From: Gonocerus acuteangulatus
Taxonomy: Eukaryota; Arthropoda; Insecta; Hemiptera; Coreidae
Length of the DNA: 64,000 nucleotides
Reading direction: 5' to 3'
Assembly: GCA_946811695.1 (NCBI GenBank)
Contig: OX328132.1
Location: 127,468,808-127,532,807, forward strand
The position numbers were made by a program, and so were the translations under genes. Under the pieces are notes generated by a model that was not told the origin of the DNA, made no database searches, and saw nothing but the letters and a program-made list of their open reading frames with translations. How positions within the stretch are numbered: position 1 is the stretch's first letter; each line of letters starts with the position of its first letter. Shown one piece after another: positions 1 to 10,627 of the stretch.

Positions 1-1668
1 AAGATGAATGAAAGTAATTAATCTACAGTTAGGATTTAAGTATGAACTTTTGTTTTATTTATTTTTTAGCCAATGATTCCTAAATTTAATTACAACTTAA
101 ATAAGTTTAGAATTATTATTTATTTAATAAAATATGTTGTAAATTTCTGTTTTGTTGAATTCCCTAAAAGGCTATAATGTAGAACGATTATTAAGTTATA
201 TTTTATTGACAAAAAATTTATAAAAAGTTCTTTATACAAAATATATATACAATTACTTACACATCAGTCATTATTTAGAAAACATGACTAAATAAGCTAG
301 GAGTTACTATCTTAAAAACGTGTTTTATATAGTTTGTATGGTGTATGATATCCGAAAAGTAAGGAGTATGAAGAGGCCTAAAATGCAACAGAAAATTTAA
401 TTTGTACTATGGTCTAATTCATAACAGGGAAGGAGTAAATTAAACATTGAGTTTTTATTTTGTTTTGTTTTTTAGAGAATTTTATTTTCTTATGAATAAG
501 GAGTGACAACAAAGAACTATTTACGTCACGTAATCCCAAATTGCACCATGGTGAACTAGGCACAATTTTCTTTTTTAAAAAAGTAGAACAGTTATTTTAA
601 AAACCATTTGAAGGGGAATTTAAAGCGCCTATATTTTGCAAAATTCTATTTTATTTAAAATCACGGATTATTCATGATTTATTTTTATCAGACTCCTATT
701 GAACTACAGATATGCAACTTTTAGAGAAATGCCCTTGTTTATCAACCAATGTTTATTTTTCTTGTAGAATGAGACAAAAATGGCCACTTATTCCCACTAT
801 ATAAGTGAAGGATTTAAGCCATCATCTAATCTATCGTTATCATAACCCTCTAAAAGCTGTCAAATATAGGGGCTCTCTACACTGTGTGGCAGGCCAAGGA
901 CAGGCTTCTCTCATTAAACTCTTGGCTTTGCCTCCACACAGACTACTAACTTTTTCTAAAATATTTCCCATCCTCCTTATCCTTATTTACAAATAAATAC
1001 AGTCAATTCCATTTATAAGGATACCGGCTATATTAATATGCCGGATTTAATGATGGACACTGAAAGGAATTTTGAATTTCTAAAAAAAAATTGTTGCTAA
1101 TTGCGATATCCTGCATGCAACAGGTAGGAAATAAATATCAGCTATAATCTTTGATCACATATAATGATGAAGGTCATTTGCACCTGGTAGAGGGAGGTGA
1201 TGACCTCTGTGAATTTTCTTAGAACAATTTTGATTTTTTTTTTAAATTGAGTGATCATATTAATTTATAACTGTTGATATTTCAAAGTGTTTTCAAGTAT
1301 TAAATTAATAAGTTTTTACTGTTCATGTTTAAACTTTTGTCAATTTTAATTTTTAACTGTTTACTTGATTTACTGAAACAATTTAAAATATAAAGCAATT
1401 TTTAAGAAGTCTGGGAATATTTGGGATTCGGCTAAGAAGACCAATTAGACTTTCGTATAACTCTGTTTGTAATTCTTAGCCAAATCCCAACTGTTCTTCT
1501 CACCTGGACGGCTAACTAACTGCATCTTATTATAAAGGAAATAATCATTAATTTATTTTTAATCTTGAAAGGTGTCCATTCTAAAAGACCAACAATAAAC
1601 TTACACCCTTTATACATTAGAGTCAATAATATATTCTACAAAATTTCACAAGTTTCCACAAACCTTCT
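1..1668. other. AT-rich non-coding stretch
   Basis: No supportable gene. The only open frame, about 63 codons near 805-996, has no recognisable motif. At 1425-1510 a motif TTGGGATTCGGCTAA and its flank resemble a repeat seen again inside the family A copies near 45.97 kb and 48.09 kb, so part of this stretch is probably old repeat. Confidence 0.5.
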
Positions 1669-2984
1669 TCCTTTTTAGCGCGGTTCCTCCCTCCCTTCAT
1701 AGGGAGGAACCCTGCTCATAAGGTTGATCTCATGACACAATCCGGAAGTGCCGACTAGAATCCCGAAGGCTTCTTGGCTTAGGAAAACGAATGACACCAT
1801 TTTTAAGACGATAGCTTTAACCGTTCTCGAGAAAATTGGAAAAATAGTTGCTGAATAACGTTTTTGGTTTTGGTACTTACAATCGTGGGATTCAGTTGAA
1901 ACATTTTTTGCATGTTTGAATTTCATCAAAACTAACAGGTTAAACTTTTGGTTACGTTTGGAGTTAAGGAAGGGTTAGAATAAAATATTTTATGAACAGA
2001 CATGAAAAGTTTTGGGAACTTCGTATACTTTCATTAATATCTCGAACACGGTTGGGAAATTTTCATAAGTGGATAGAAACTATTTGAAAGCTTTCTAAAT
2101 TCTCTACCAAAAAGATTCTGAAACAATTTTTGATTAGGTGATGTCAATCGAAGAAATAAGTGCTTAAAACTTCAAATACGTCTGTTTAGTTCTTATGAAC
2201 GGGTTTTTGTCGTTCTTTTTGTAATTTTTGTCTCTTTCCCTTAGTTTCTTATTTTTGGAATTTCTTATGTTAGGAAAATGCATTTGTGTGTAAAACAGGG
2301 TAGGTAAAATGAGACCAATTTTCTGTTGCTAGAAATAATGAAAAGTTTTGAGAACTTCGTATACTTTCATTAATATCTCGAAAACGGTTGAAAATCTTGG
2401 GAAGCGAAAGGTTTCCATTCGTAAGCTTACTAAATGGTCTACAAAAAAGGTTCTGAAGAAAGTTTTGAATAAGCGATGTCAATCGGAGAAATAAGTGCTT
2501 AAACTTTGAAGTAATTGATTTCGTTTATTCGAACGGTTCTTTTTGTCTGTTTTTATTCCTTGTTATTTTTTAATTGCTTAAAGTTGGATAATGTATTTGA
2601 CAATAAAACACATTAAGTAAAATAAGAACAACAATTCATTGTTAGAAATATAGCTTGCCTAGAGAAAGAGATTCGATGACGTCTTTCGAATATTTTCAAT
2701 TGCCTTTATGCTGTTGGTTTTTTTATTTTATTTTTTAATTGATTTTATTTGTAGAATTATTTCAATTTTGCAGATATTTTTCAATGCATTGAAACGTACT
2801 AAATAGGTATCTCTACAAGAGGATTCTGGGGTCTGGCGTACCCGACCAGGTAAGGTCATAAAGCCCTTTGAACAAAGGCCGAACCAAATATTATCTGTTT
2901 CTATTCTAAGCTTTTCAAATGACAAAAGGGATATGAACGGAACCGCGCTAAGATGATGCAGTTCCTGCGAGTCGGACTTTTTTT
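1669..2984 (+). mobile_element. Family A repeat, copy A1 (internally rearranged)
   Basis: Family A is a non-coding dispersed repeat defined here by comparing about ten copies in this window. It starts TTTTAGCGCGGTTCC followed by a hairpin (CCTCCCT / AGGGAGG) and ends with GGAACCGCGCTAA plus a conserved tail ending GAGTCGGACTTTTT. The 13-base TTAGCGCGGTTCC is therefore inverted at the two ends, with about 30 conserved bases outside it on the right. In A1 the usual (AT)n tract is deleted, and a block of about 170 bp with the ATATCTCGAA-type motif occurs twice (near 2010-2160 and 2340-2500). Its class is uncertain: MITE-like or Helitron-like. Confidence 0.75.
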
Positions 2985-3827
2985 ACTTAAAAATAAATAC
3001 ATAAACAAAAACTGAGGATGTACATTTTATCTGTTCATGGTATAGTGATGTCCACTTATAATGATATAAAAGTATGAGTCCCTAGATAATTGTTATAAAA
3101 GGATTCCACTGAATTTATCAACAAATAATTATAATAACTCTTTAGAGTGTAATATCTCAGAAAACAATCCAATAAGTACAAGGGAACATCACACTTATTG
3201 TACAAGTGCCTAGCCTCCTTTTGTGCTTTTATTTTCTGGCAGATAACAAATACCCTTGTGAGCCCTTTTTTCCCCTGTAGACAGAAATCGTTCTAATACA
3301 GGGTCCCTCCTTTCCATGTTCCAGTTGCAATAGTTGTCTTCCTCTTTTGATCTTCTTCTGCCTAATTGTTTTCTACCCTCAATTTGGATTTTCTCTAATA
3401 ACTCTGTTATTAGAGTCTGGAAGACATCTGACAGTCAATTTTTTCTTAGTAGGAAATTCGAAAAGATTTTTCGAATTCAGTTTAATCCCCAGCGAACTTT
3501 CTCTACATAGCAACCTCCACAAACATCTAGAACAGTGCATCCTCTGTGGTCAATTCCCCACTGTGTCCACCAGAGAGAGACCTTCTAGAATCAGCAACTC
3601 ACCTACTAGTTAACAATTATATTTCCCAATACTACATCTAGCACCATTAAGTCTACTATTAATCAAACTTAAGTTTTCTTTTAATTTTCTAAGCTCTGAA
3701 TCTTACGAACTGGCCCAATAACCTATTCTCGGACCACCCCAATTAGAAGTATCATCTCTATCCAAACCTCAAGTCCCTCTGCTTGCCAGAGAAATCAGGC
3801 AAGAAGATTAAGATCATATACCTAGAT
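2985..3827. other. Unassigned stretch; possible decayed transposase C-terminus on minus strand
   Basis: No clear gene. On the minus strand, about 3220-3420 translates with few stops to a Lys/Arg-rich segment with a GR.x.GRRR run and a later LERFLSTGEKRAHKG stretch that loosely resembles the tail of piggyBac-type transposases. The match is weak. The opposite-strand frame at 3347-3613 shows no family signature. Confidence 0.25.
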
Positions 3828-4535
3828 ATGAGGCGTCGCGGATACAAAGGGCGAACTCAACAAAAGGTAGTTTTCAGGAAAATGCGTTTGAATATTTTTT
3901 TCCGTAAGGGAAACACCACTAGATATTCAAAACATTTTTTCGTTGTAGGATGTCTCATTGTTTGTTTATTAATTTATATTAATAAACAAATTATATAATA
4001 ATTGACCTGGAATTAATGTGAACTTCACTTTCAACGAAAAGATCATTTTATTTTTATTATCCTCCAGCGGTCCGGTAGTGGAGTGTTGAATTCGCCTTTC
4101 GTATCCGCCTTCCTATTTGAGTTGCCAGCCAGCTTGTTTTCATTATCTGTGTATTTTGCATGGGCGTATTAAGGGGAGGCTATAGCATCCCCCCCCCCCC
4201 GAAATCGGTATGAATGTGTCATAAAAACCTTAAAAATAAATTAAATAAGATCACTTAGTTCAGAAAAAAATAATTTCTTTTGGGTGTAAGAGCGCTTTAA
4301 TTGCCTAACTATTCCAAGTTCTTGATTGTTAGTATTCCATACCCCACAAATGCTCTCAGCCCCTCCCCCCCAAAATTCTCCCAGAACCCCCCCCCCTCAC
4401 CGAAATTATTTTTTATATAAGCCCTTGATATTCTTCTACTAATCTAGATTCTCTGAAGTTTCTACATTTTGATGGGGGGGGGACAACAAATTTGACCGAT
4501 TGTTGAGTTCGCCCTTCGTATCCTCTACGCCTCAT
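3828..4535. mobile_element. MITE with about 36-bp terminal inverted repeats
   Basis: The left end ATGAGGCGTCGCGGATAC and the right end (reverse complement) ATGAGGCGTAGAGGATAC continue as inverted repeats for about 36 bp with three mismatches. A third, diverged copy of the terminal motif lies inside at about 4079-4115. The element carries a nested repeat B at 4159-4426 and a short perfect-looking hairpin at about 3958-3988. It has no coding capacity, and the superfamily is not assigned. Confidence 0.75.
4159..4426 (+). mobile_element. Repeat B, copy B1 (putative hAT-type MITE)
   Basis: Repeat B is about 250 bp. It is bounded by CATGGGCGTAT and TATA(C/A)GCCC, has C-rich or G-rich tracts near both ends and carries the internal motif AAGATCACTTAG. 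The CA(G/T)GGGCG-type terminus resembles hAT elements, but that is only an inference. Other copies lie at 10580-11860 (split), 13653-13812, 20890-21060, 23266-23514 and 32465-32690. Confidence 0.65.
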
Positions 4536-4600
4536 AGGATAGTAACCCTGCCGAATTAGCTCGTTTTATTGTTACCGTTGAAAGAGCTTTCCCTATAATC

Positions 4601-4750
4601 TGTGTATTCAGTGCATATTAATGAACTCCAGTGTGACCAGTAAGACTCCATGAGGGAGCATTGTGTATTGAAAAACTCCATGAGGAGTAGTGAATTATGA
4701 AACTCCATGAGGGAGCAGTGACTTGTGTAACAAACATAAGGTCCAAACGG
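4601..4750 (+). repeat. Damaged 5' LTR of the BEL/Pao element
   Basis: From TGTATTCAGTGCATATTA this matches the 3' LTR from 7335 onward, including tandem ACTCCATGAGG-type motifs. The first roughly 85 bases of the LTR and part of its end are missing. Just downstream, at about 4739-4760, a GGTCC...GGGCCGGAT motif resembles the start of BEL internal regions, where the primer-binding site lies. Confidence 0.7.
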
Positions 4751-4925
4751 GCCGGATGGGAAGTTTTCGTGGTGTCTGGAGCCTAGTTATAGTGATAATT
4801 TGTAATTAAACGTGTTAAATAAAAATGTGAACTAATTGTGTAATTTATGCCCTTTTGTGGTGTGGTTACTACCTTTGAGACTTGATTTATTGTGATTTCG
4901 AGTCCAGGGCAATATTTGTATATTT

Positions 4926-6905
4926 TTGGGCATTGAATTAGTTACAGGTAAATTTTATCTCCCTCGCCTTGTATATCACCATAATCTTTTCAGATTTAGT
5001 GGGAGTGACCCCATAAAGGAGTGGGAGTTAGTGACCAATACTCAAGGGCTAACTTCAGCCTCATGTGTAGCTCATAATTGTGTTGAGCAATTGGAAATTG
5101 ATAAAGGGGATAAATTTCCTATGACTAAAAGTGTTGTACCACGTGATGTGGTGGTTGACAACCTGTGTATTGGAGCTGAGAATGTTGATTCAGCTAGAGA
5201 GCTGACTCGACAGATTGTGAAACATTTTTCTTGTCGTAATTTTCAAATGAGAAAATGGTTTTCAAATGAGCTGAAAGCTTTGTGCAATTTACCAGATGAC
5301 TATTGTGAGTCTTGTTTAAATTTTGATGAGAGTGAGTTTGGTGTAAAGTTATTAGGAACTCATTGGAATTCCAAAAGTGATAGTCTGTCTTTTCATGTCT
5401 ATCCAGATTTAATGAAAAAATCTACTCTTGTGACTAAGAGCATTGTTTTGTCAACAATTGTAAAGTTGTTTAATTCTTTGGGCATTGCTGCTCCTGTTGT
5501 GTCCTTTATGAAGTATTTCTTCCAAATATTGTGGAAATTAAAGTGTGATTGGGATGATTCGGTGGATTCAAAATATTCTAAACATTGGAATAAGTGTGTG
5601 GAATCCCTGCATTTGTTACCCAATATTAATATACCTAGATTTGTAGGTTTACATGACACTCCCTTGAGTGATATCCAACTTTTGGGATTTTGTGATGCAA
5701 GCGAAAGGGATATAGCTGCTGTGGTCTATATCAGACGCAGGAGGTTGAATTATACAACAAAAGTATTTTTACTTATGTGTAAAACAAAACTCTCACCAAT
5801 AAAGAGATTAACAATTCCTCGTCTTGAGCTGCTTGAAGCGCACCTAATGAAAAAGTTGTTACTTTTTAAGCATAATTCATTATCAGCCGTGTGTATGGAT
5901 ATTCCTGTGTATGTCTGGACTGACTCAACCATGTTCTTAAATTGGATAAATTCTCCTCATAATAAGTTAAAAACATTTGTTTGTCATAGAGTGGTAGATA
6001 TTATAAATTCCACTATAAAAAGTAAATTTTCTCATGTGAATACTTTGGAAACCCCGGCTGATGCATGCAGAGGATTATTGCCTGAGGAGTTAAAGAATTA
6101 TCGGATATGGTTTGAGTCCCCTCCTTGGTGCTCAGAGCCTCGGTCCAAGTGGTCTAGTGTAACCTTTAGTGTTATTGTGGATACTGATCTACCTGAATTA
6201 AAACTTGAAAACCTGATTGTGACAGGATGTGTAATTCATTCTCCAGAAGAATATTGGCCTGTGGTGAATCTCATAAATAAAATCTCATCCTTTATAAGGC
6301 TAAAAAGAATTGTGGCTTATATTTTGAGATGTAAATTTAATTTGTTTAGAGAGAAAATTAAAGAAAAGATAAAAACTGGATCTCTTACTGTGGAGGATCT
6401 AGAGGATGCTTTGTTTTTGTTTGTCAATGCTGTTCAACCTGAACATTTTGGTAGAGAATTGAAGCAACCTAAAAGGGAGCGAGAAGGTAGTAAACATATT
6501 TCTTGCCTGCACCCATTTATTGATGATTATGGTCACTTTCTGAATGGTGGTCCATTGGTCTCAGCTCCTGAGCCATGTTTGTTAGATGAAAAACAAGGAC
6601 TCCTACAGAGATGGCAACTCGTGAAACAGCTCACACAGAGCTTTTTGTCTAAGTGGTCTTGTGATTATTTAAATAGTTTACAAGCGAGTTATAAATTGTA
6701 TCGTAAAATTGTAAATTTGACGCCTGTGACAGTAGTGTTTCTCAGGGGTAAGAACTCATTCCCTTCTTCTCGACCTATGGCACGTGTTGTTTCAGTATAC
6801 GCAGGTATTGATTCTATTTTTCATCTGATTGATGTATGTGTTGGCGGCGACCGAGTATTCCGTCGTCCTGTGAACAAGTTGCTATTGCTTCCCACTTGTA
6901 TGTAA
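4926..6905 (+). pseudogene. BEL/Pao polyprotein with internal deletions but an open 659-codon frame
   Basis: Residues 20-110 are the back half of the reverse transcriptase palm. The YVDD box reads VVDN, so the second catalytic Asp is lost. Residues 135-290 match the Peptidase_A17-annotated region of Pao elements (LGTHWN, LFNSLGIAAPVV). RNase H follows with CDAS at 257, LELLEAH near 300 and WTDS near 332. A PADA..GLLPEEL segment lies at 377-390. Residues 530-542 (PFIDDYGHFLNGG) are the start of integrase, and the frame then jumps to the C-terminal DUF5641-like domain (LLDEKQGLLQRWQLVKQL, 552-569, to 657). Gag, protease, the first half of RT and the whole integrase core are absent, yet the frame stays open. 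The chosen ATG is the first of the frame and is not a natural start. It cannot encode a working polyprotein. Family assignment is secure; any function is doubtful. Confidence 0.9.
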
Positions 6906-7249
6906 AAATTCTCTTGTGATTATTACTTTTCATATAACTGAATTTGTATTTATCTAGTTTATCCATTGTGTATATCTGTATGTTTATTGTGTTTTTTAAG
7001 TTTGGTTTATCCCTTTCCGTGGGCCTCAACCTTGATTAAAAGTCTTTGTTGACAGCCCCCTACAAGGCGAAGCTTAAGCGAATGTCCATTACCTTACCCA
7101 TCCTGCGCCCTTATGTAAATATTGAGTTTTTTTTAATTATGCTATGTGAAGCAGGTACCAGACACTCACGCCCTTATTTTTGATCTCTCTAATTGTGTGT
7201 GATAATATATTTTTGTTTTGTAATCGGGGTGATTCCAAGGGGGGCGGTA
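6906..7249 (+). other. BEL/Pao 3' untranslated segment and polypurine tract
   Basis: This is non-coding DNA between the polyprotein stop and the 3' LTR. A purine tract AAGGGGGGCGG at 7238-7248 lies directly before the TG that opens the 3' LTR, where plus-strand DNA synthesis is primed in this class of element. Confidence 0.7.
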
Positions 7250-7660
7250 TGTTTGGTACTATGTGTAACTCATACCTCTATGGAGGGAAGCTCTTTGGAG
7301 GAACTAGAGCCCAACCGGATGTGATCCGGTTGGCAGTGTATTCAGTGCATATTAAAGGACTCCAGTGTGACCAGTAAGACTCAATGAGGGAGCATTGTGT
7401 ATTGAAAAACTCCACGAGGAGTAGTGAATTATAAAACTCCATGAGGAGTAGTGTATTGAAAGACTCCATGAGGGAGCAGTGTCTAGTGTATTAGTAAAAA
7501 ACCCCAAGAAAGGAGTAATTTGTGTGTCCATAAGACTCGGCCGAGCATAAGCCCTGCGAGCAGGAAATATTAATGTTTAAAGAAAACTGTTACGTCCGAG
7601 TGGAGCTCCACACCACCTGAGGACAAGTGAATTGTTGAATAAATGACTGAGAATTGGTGA
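7250..7660 (+). repeat. 3' LTR of the BEL/Pao element
   Basis: It begins TGTTTGGTACTATGTG right after the polypurine tract and shares tandem ACTCCATGAGG motifs with the 5' LTR remnant. A possible poly(A) signal AATAAA lies at 7638-7643. The exact 3' boundary is unclear because the 5' LTR is damaged. Confidence 0.7.
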
Positions 7661-7756
7661 GTACAAAATTTGATACATTAGTACCAGAATACTGCCATTT
7701 GCCATCCAGTGAACAAAACAAAAAATACAGTCCACTCAATAGAGGAATAAACAATA

Positions 7757-8878
7757 TGTACATATTTATATATATGCTTGTCTGTTCGCTCTTCGCGCAA
7801 AAAAAAAAAAAAATCGTAACGCTTACGTTTTTGAGTTCATATGCTTGCAGGTACTTGTTTTATAGGTTTCTTAACATAGGAAAACGAATGAAGCCATTTT
7901 TAAGGCTATATCTGTAACCGTTTCTGAGAAAAGTGGAATCAATGTTTTTGTAAGTCATTATTTTTTTGTAGGTACTTAGAATCGCGGGATTCAATTGAAA
8001 TATTTTCTACATCTTGGAAATTAATCCCAACTAAGATGTTTAAATTTTGGTTATATTTGGAGTTAAGGAAGTATGCGAAAAAAAAATTTATTAATAGACG
8101 GTTTTCGGATCTTCATACATTTTTCGTAAATATCTCGATAACGGTTGGGAAATCGTGGTAAGTGGAAGGCAACCATTCGAATGCTTACTAAATTCTCTAC
8201 AAAAAAGGTTCTGAAGCAATATTCGATGGGGCAACGTCAATCGGAGATATAAGCGCTTAAAACTTAAAATGTGTTTGCTTTGTTGTTTTGAAAGGGGTTT
8301 TCTCTTTTTTTATCTCACTTTTTAATTGGTTGTTTTTGTTTTAAATTTCATTTATCAGTAAAATTAGTATTGTAGTAAAATAAGCTAAGAAACTGTGAAA
8401 GATATTGGTTATAAATTTGGCTGTGGTAATCAAGATGGCTGTGGCTAATCATGATGGCGTATGCATAGTTTGTTTTGAATTCTCCTATCTATATAACCTT
8501 CCTCATAGCATCCAACTGAAGTTATCGTTATTTCTTATTTTATAGAAAGATTTAACTCACGACAGAATGGAATTTTATTCGCCATGAAGCACATATTTAC
8601 ACTTGATTATAACAGTAAAACGAATTTGCTAGTTAAACAAGATACTTAAAATGATAACGAATTTTTGGTTGTTTAGAATAGAGCCTTCTCAGCAGTAGTC
8701 CAAGAGTAAGTACGTTTTCAGCACAGAATTGTATTGACTTATACAGATTAGGAATTATCTGCTTCTGTGTAAGTTGGCTACTGTCAGTTTCCTGTGATTT
8801 GTGATGCTAGTCTATTCCATTTCTTCGAGATGTAGGTAACCGCGCTAAGATGACGCAGTTCCTGCGAGTCGGACTTTT
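7757..8878 (+). mobile_element. Family A repeat, copy A2 (5'-truncated)
   Basis: It starts inside the (AT)n segment just before TTGTCTGTTCGCTCT and ends with the conserved tail GAGTCGGACTTTTT. The 5' hairpin is missing. An internal deletion joins the CTGTTCGCTCT motif to the A-run. It is most like copy A4 at 17.5-18.6 kb. Confidence 0.75.
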
Positions 8879-8908
8879 TGTTTTTTTGATAACTACTTAA
8901 TGACTTCT

Positions 8909-9150
8909 AATATACCAGACTTGTGCATTGGATACTTATTATTTTTGACTCTTCCTGTCACTGTGGCTTCAGCAGAGAGATCATTCTCTAAACTTAAACT
9001 GATAAAAAAATTATCTGCGAAGCACACTGCCACAAGGGAGACTTAGTGGACTAAGTATTTGAAGTGTGGAAAATGATGTTGACAGACCAATCGACATTTA
9101 GAAAGTGATACTCTTTTGCAGCCCAAAATGCTATTAGTTCAAAAAAAAAT
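8909..9150 (+). pseudogene. hAT transposase C-terminal dimerisation domain relic
   Basis: Translation from 8909 gives NIPDLCIGYLLF then TLPVTVASAERSFSKLKLI, the hallmark hAT C-terminal dimerisation motif. A stop follows. After a shift of frame the match resumes as RLSGLSI..SVENDV, where the family has RLsgLailsIEnd. The rest of the transposase (BED finger, DDE core) is not seen nearby. It lies immediately downstream of family A copy A2, and its 3' part forms the left arm of the adjacent foldback. It is a dead fragment. Confidence 0.85.
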
Positions 9151-10034
9151 TAAATGAATATAGTTGTTACGTATTCTATTTGTTTGTATAAATCGGCGAT
9201 TTAAAAAAAAAAGAAGTTTTTTGGTAAATTTATTGTTTTAAAAAAGTACTCGATTAAAGCAAAGGTAATTTTTTTATATATTTATCGTTGTTTTCAAGCT
9301 GTTGTCAGTTTGTATTAATTGGGCATTTTTTTATTTAAAGTAAGGTAATTATGGAGCCGTATCATTTTGTAAATGCAATATTGTAATATTATAATATTCT
9401 CAACAATAAGTTTGACATAATATTTCTCTTTTTACGCTTATTTCATTCCTAAAAACTAATAAATTTCAATTGTTTTGCCAGTTGGCCATGAAGAGCTATA
9501 AATTATCGCTGTCTACTAAAAGTCTTCGAGGTTTTTAGTTTGTACTAGTTATGACTGTAAATCACAAAACTATCTATTCCCGTAATATTCAATATTTTGT
9601 AAAAAAGAAAACATAAAGACCAGCGATGAGTCTTACGGGGCATTTATTGTCGGAGCACATTCTAAGGCTAACATAAAATTAGCCTTCAACACAGGCAATT
9701 ACAATATTGCATTTACAAAATGATACGGCTCCATAATTACCTTACTTTAAATAAAAAAATGCCCAATTAATACAAACTGACAACAGCTTGAAAACAACGA
9801 TAAATATATAAAAAATTACCTTTGCTTTAATCGAGTACTTTTTTAAAACAATAAATTTACCAAAACAACTTTTTTTTTTAAATCGCCGATTTATACAAAC
9901 AAATAGAATACGTAACAATTATCTTCATTTAAATTTGTTTGAACTAATAGCATTTTGGGCTGCAAAAGAGTATCACTTTCTAAATGTCGATTGGTCTGTC
10001 AACATCATTTTCCACACTTCAAATACTTAGTCCA
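9047..10034. repeat. Foldback: about 340-bp inverted repeat built from a hAT 3' end
   Basis: The left arm 9047-9387 is nearly the perfect reverse complement of 9698-10034, with a spacer of about 310 bp. The left arm starts inside the hAT transposase C-terminal coding relic, so the right arm carries the same coding end inverted. A short motif AAGGCTAACAT...AATTA recurs directly at 9664 and 10038 at the edge of the right arm. Confidence 0.85.
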
Positions 10035-10579
10035 TACGAAGGCTAACATACAATTATCCTTCAACACAGATAATTGTTATTAAAGAGGTAGTTTTCGACA
10101 TTTTTACGAACATTGAATAGGCGTCTAAAGGTAGCACTTAGTGTCGAAGACTAATGGAAAATGTATACATGAGGTAGAGTTCGTCTTGTCGACGTCGTTA
10201 CTTCAGAAGAATAAATCGAATAATTGACTTCCCTATGAAAACAGACCTTAGCCTTACAGCATCTAGTGTGTTACTAAGAGGTGGTAGCACTCCTAGTAAT
10301 TGGGCAATCTAGTGGTGAGGGGTCGTCTGTAAATTATACAAGTATGCGGACTCTTCGTCGTCACGACGAGTGCTACCTTACCCGGGTTAAAAGGATTCAG
10401 AAAAGGGGCTACAGAGACGGGGAGGCAGCCCTAAAGAACGCTTTGCGGAAGGGCCGTCAAAAACTGTTACGCCACTGAAAGAAACACACACTATTCTATC
10501 TTACAGGACAAACTAATAGTCATGCTGTCTGATTAGGATCAGGTTATTAGGGCGAGCAACGTCTTGGTTCTTATGCCCT
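10035..10579. other. Unassigned stretch with one short basic open frame
   Basis: A frame at 10281-10478 (plus, 65 codons) is Arg/Lys-rich in its second half. I recognise no domain. It sits between two mobile elements and could be a transposon remnant. Confidence 0.3.
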
Positions 10580-10627
10580 TTCTATGGAGGTTAACCTAAC
10601 AATCTAGAACTTGGAATAGTTAGCCAA

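Noticed and set aside
805..996. Small plus-strand gene
   Set aside because: No domain, no splice or promoter support, and codon use is no different from the background.
4926..6905. Endogenous retrovirus with envelope
   Set aside because: No envelope frame or room for one; the domain order is that of a BEL/Pao retrotransposon with deletions.
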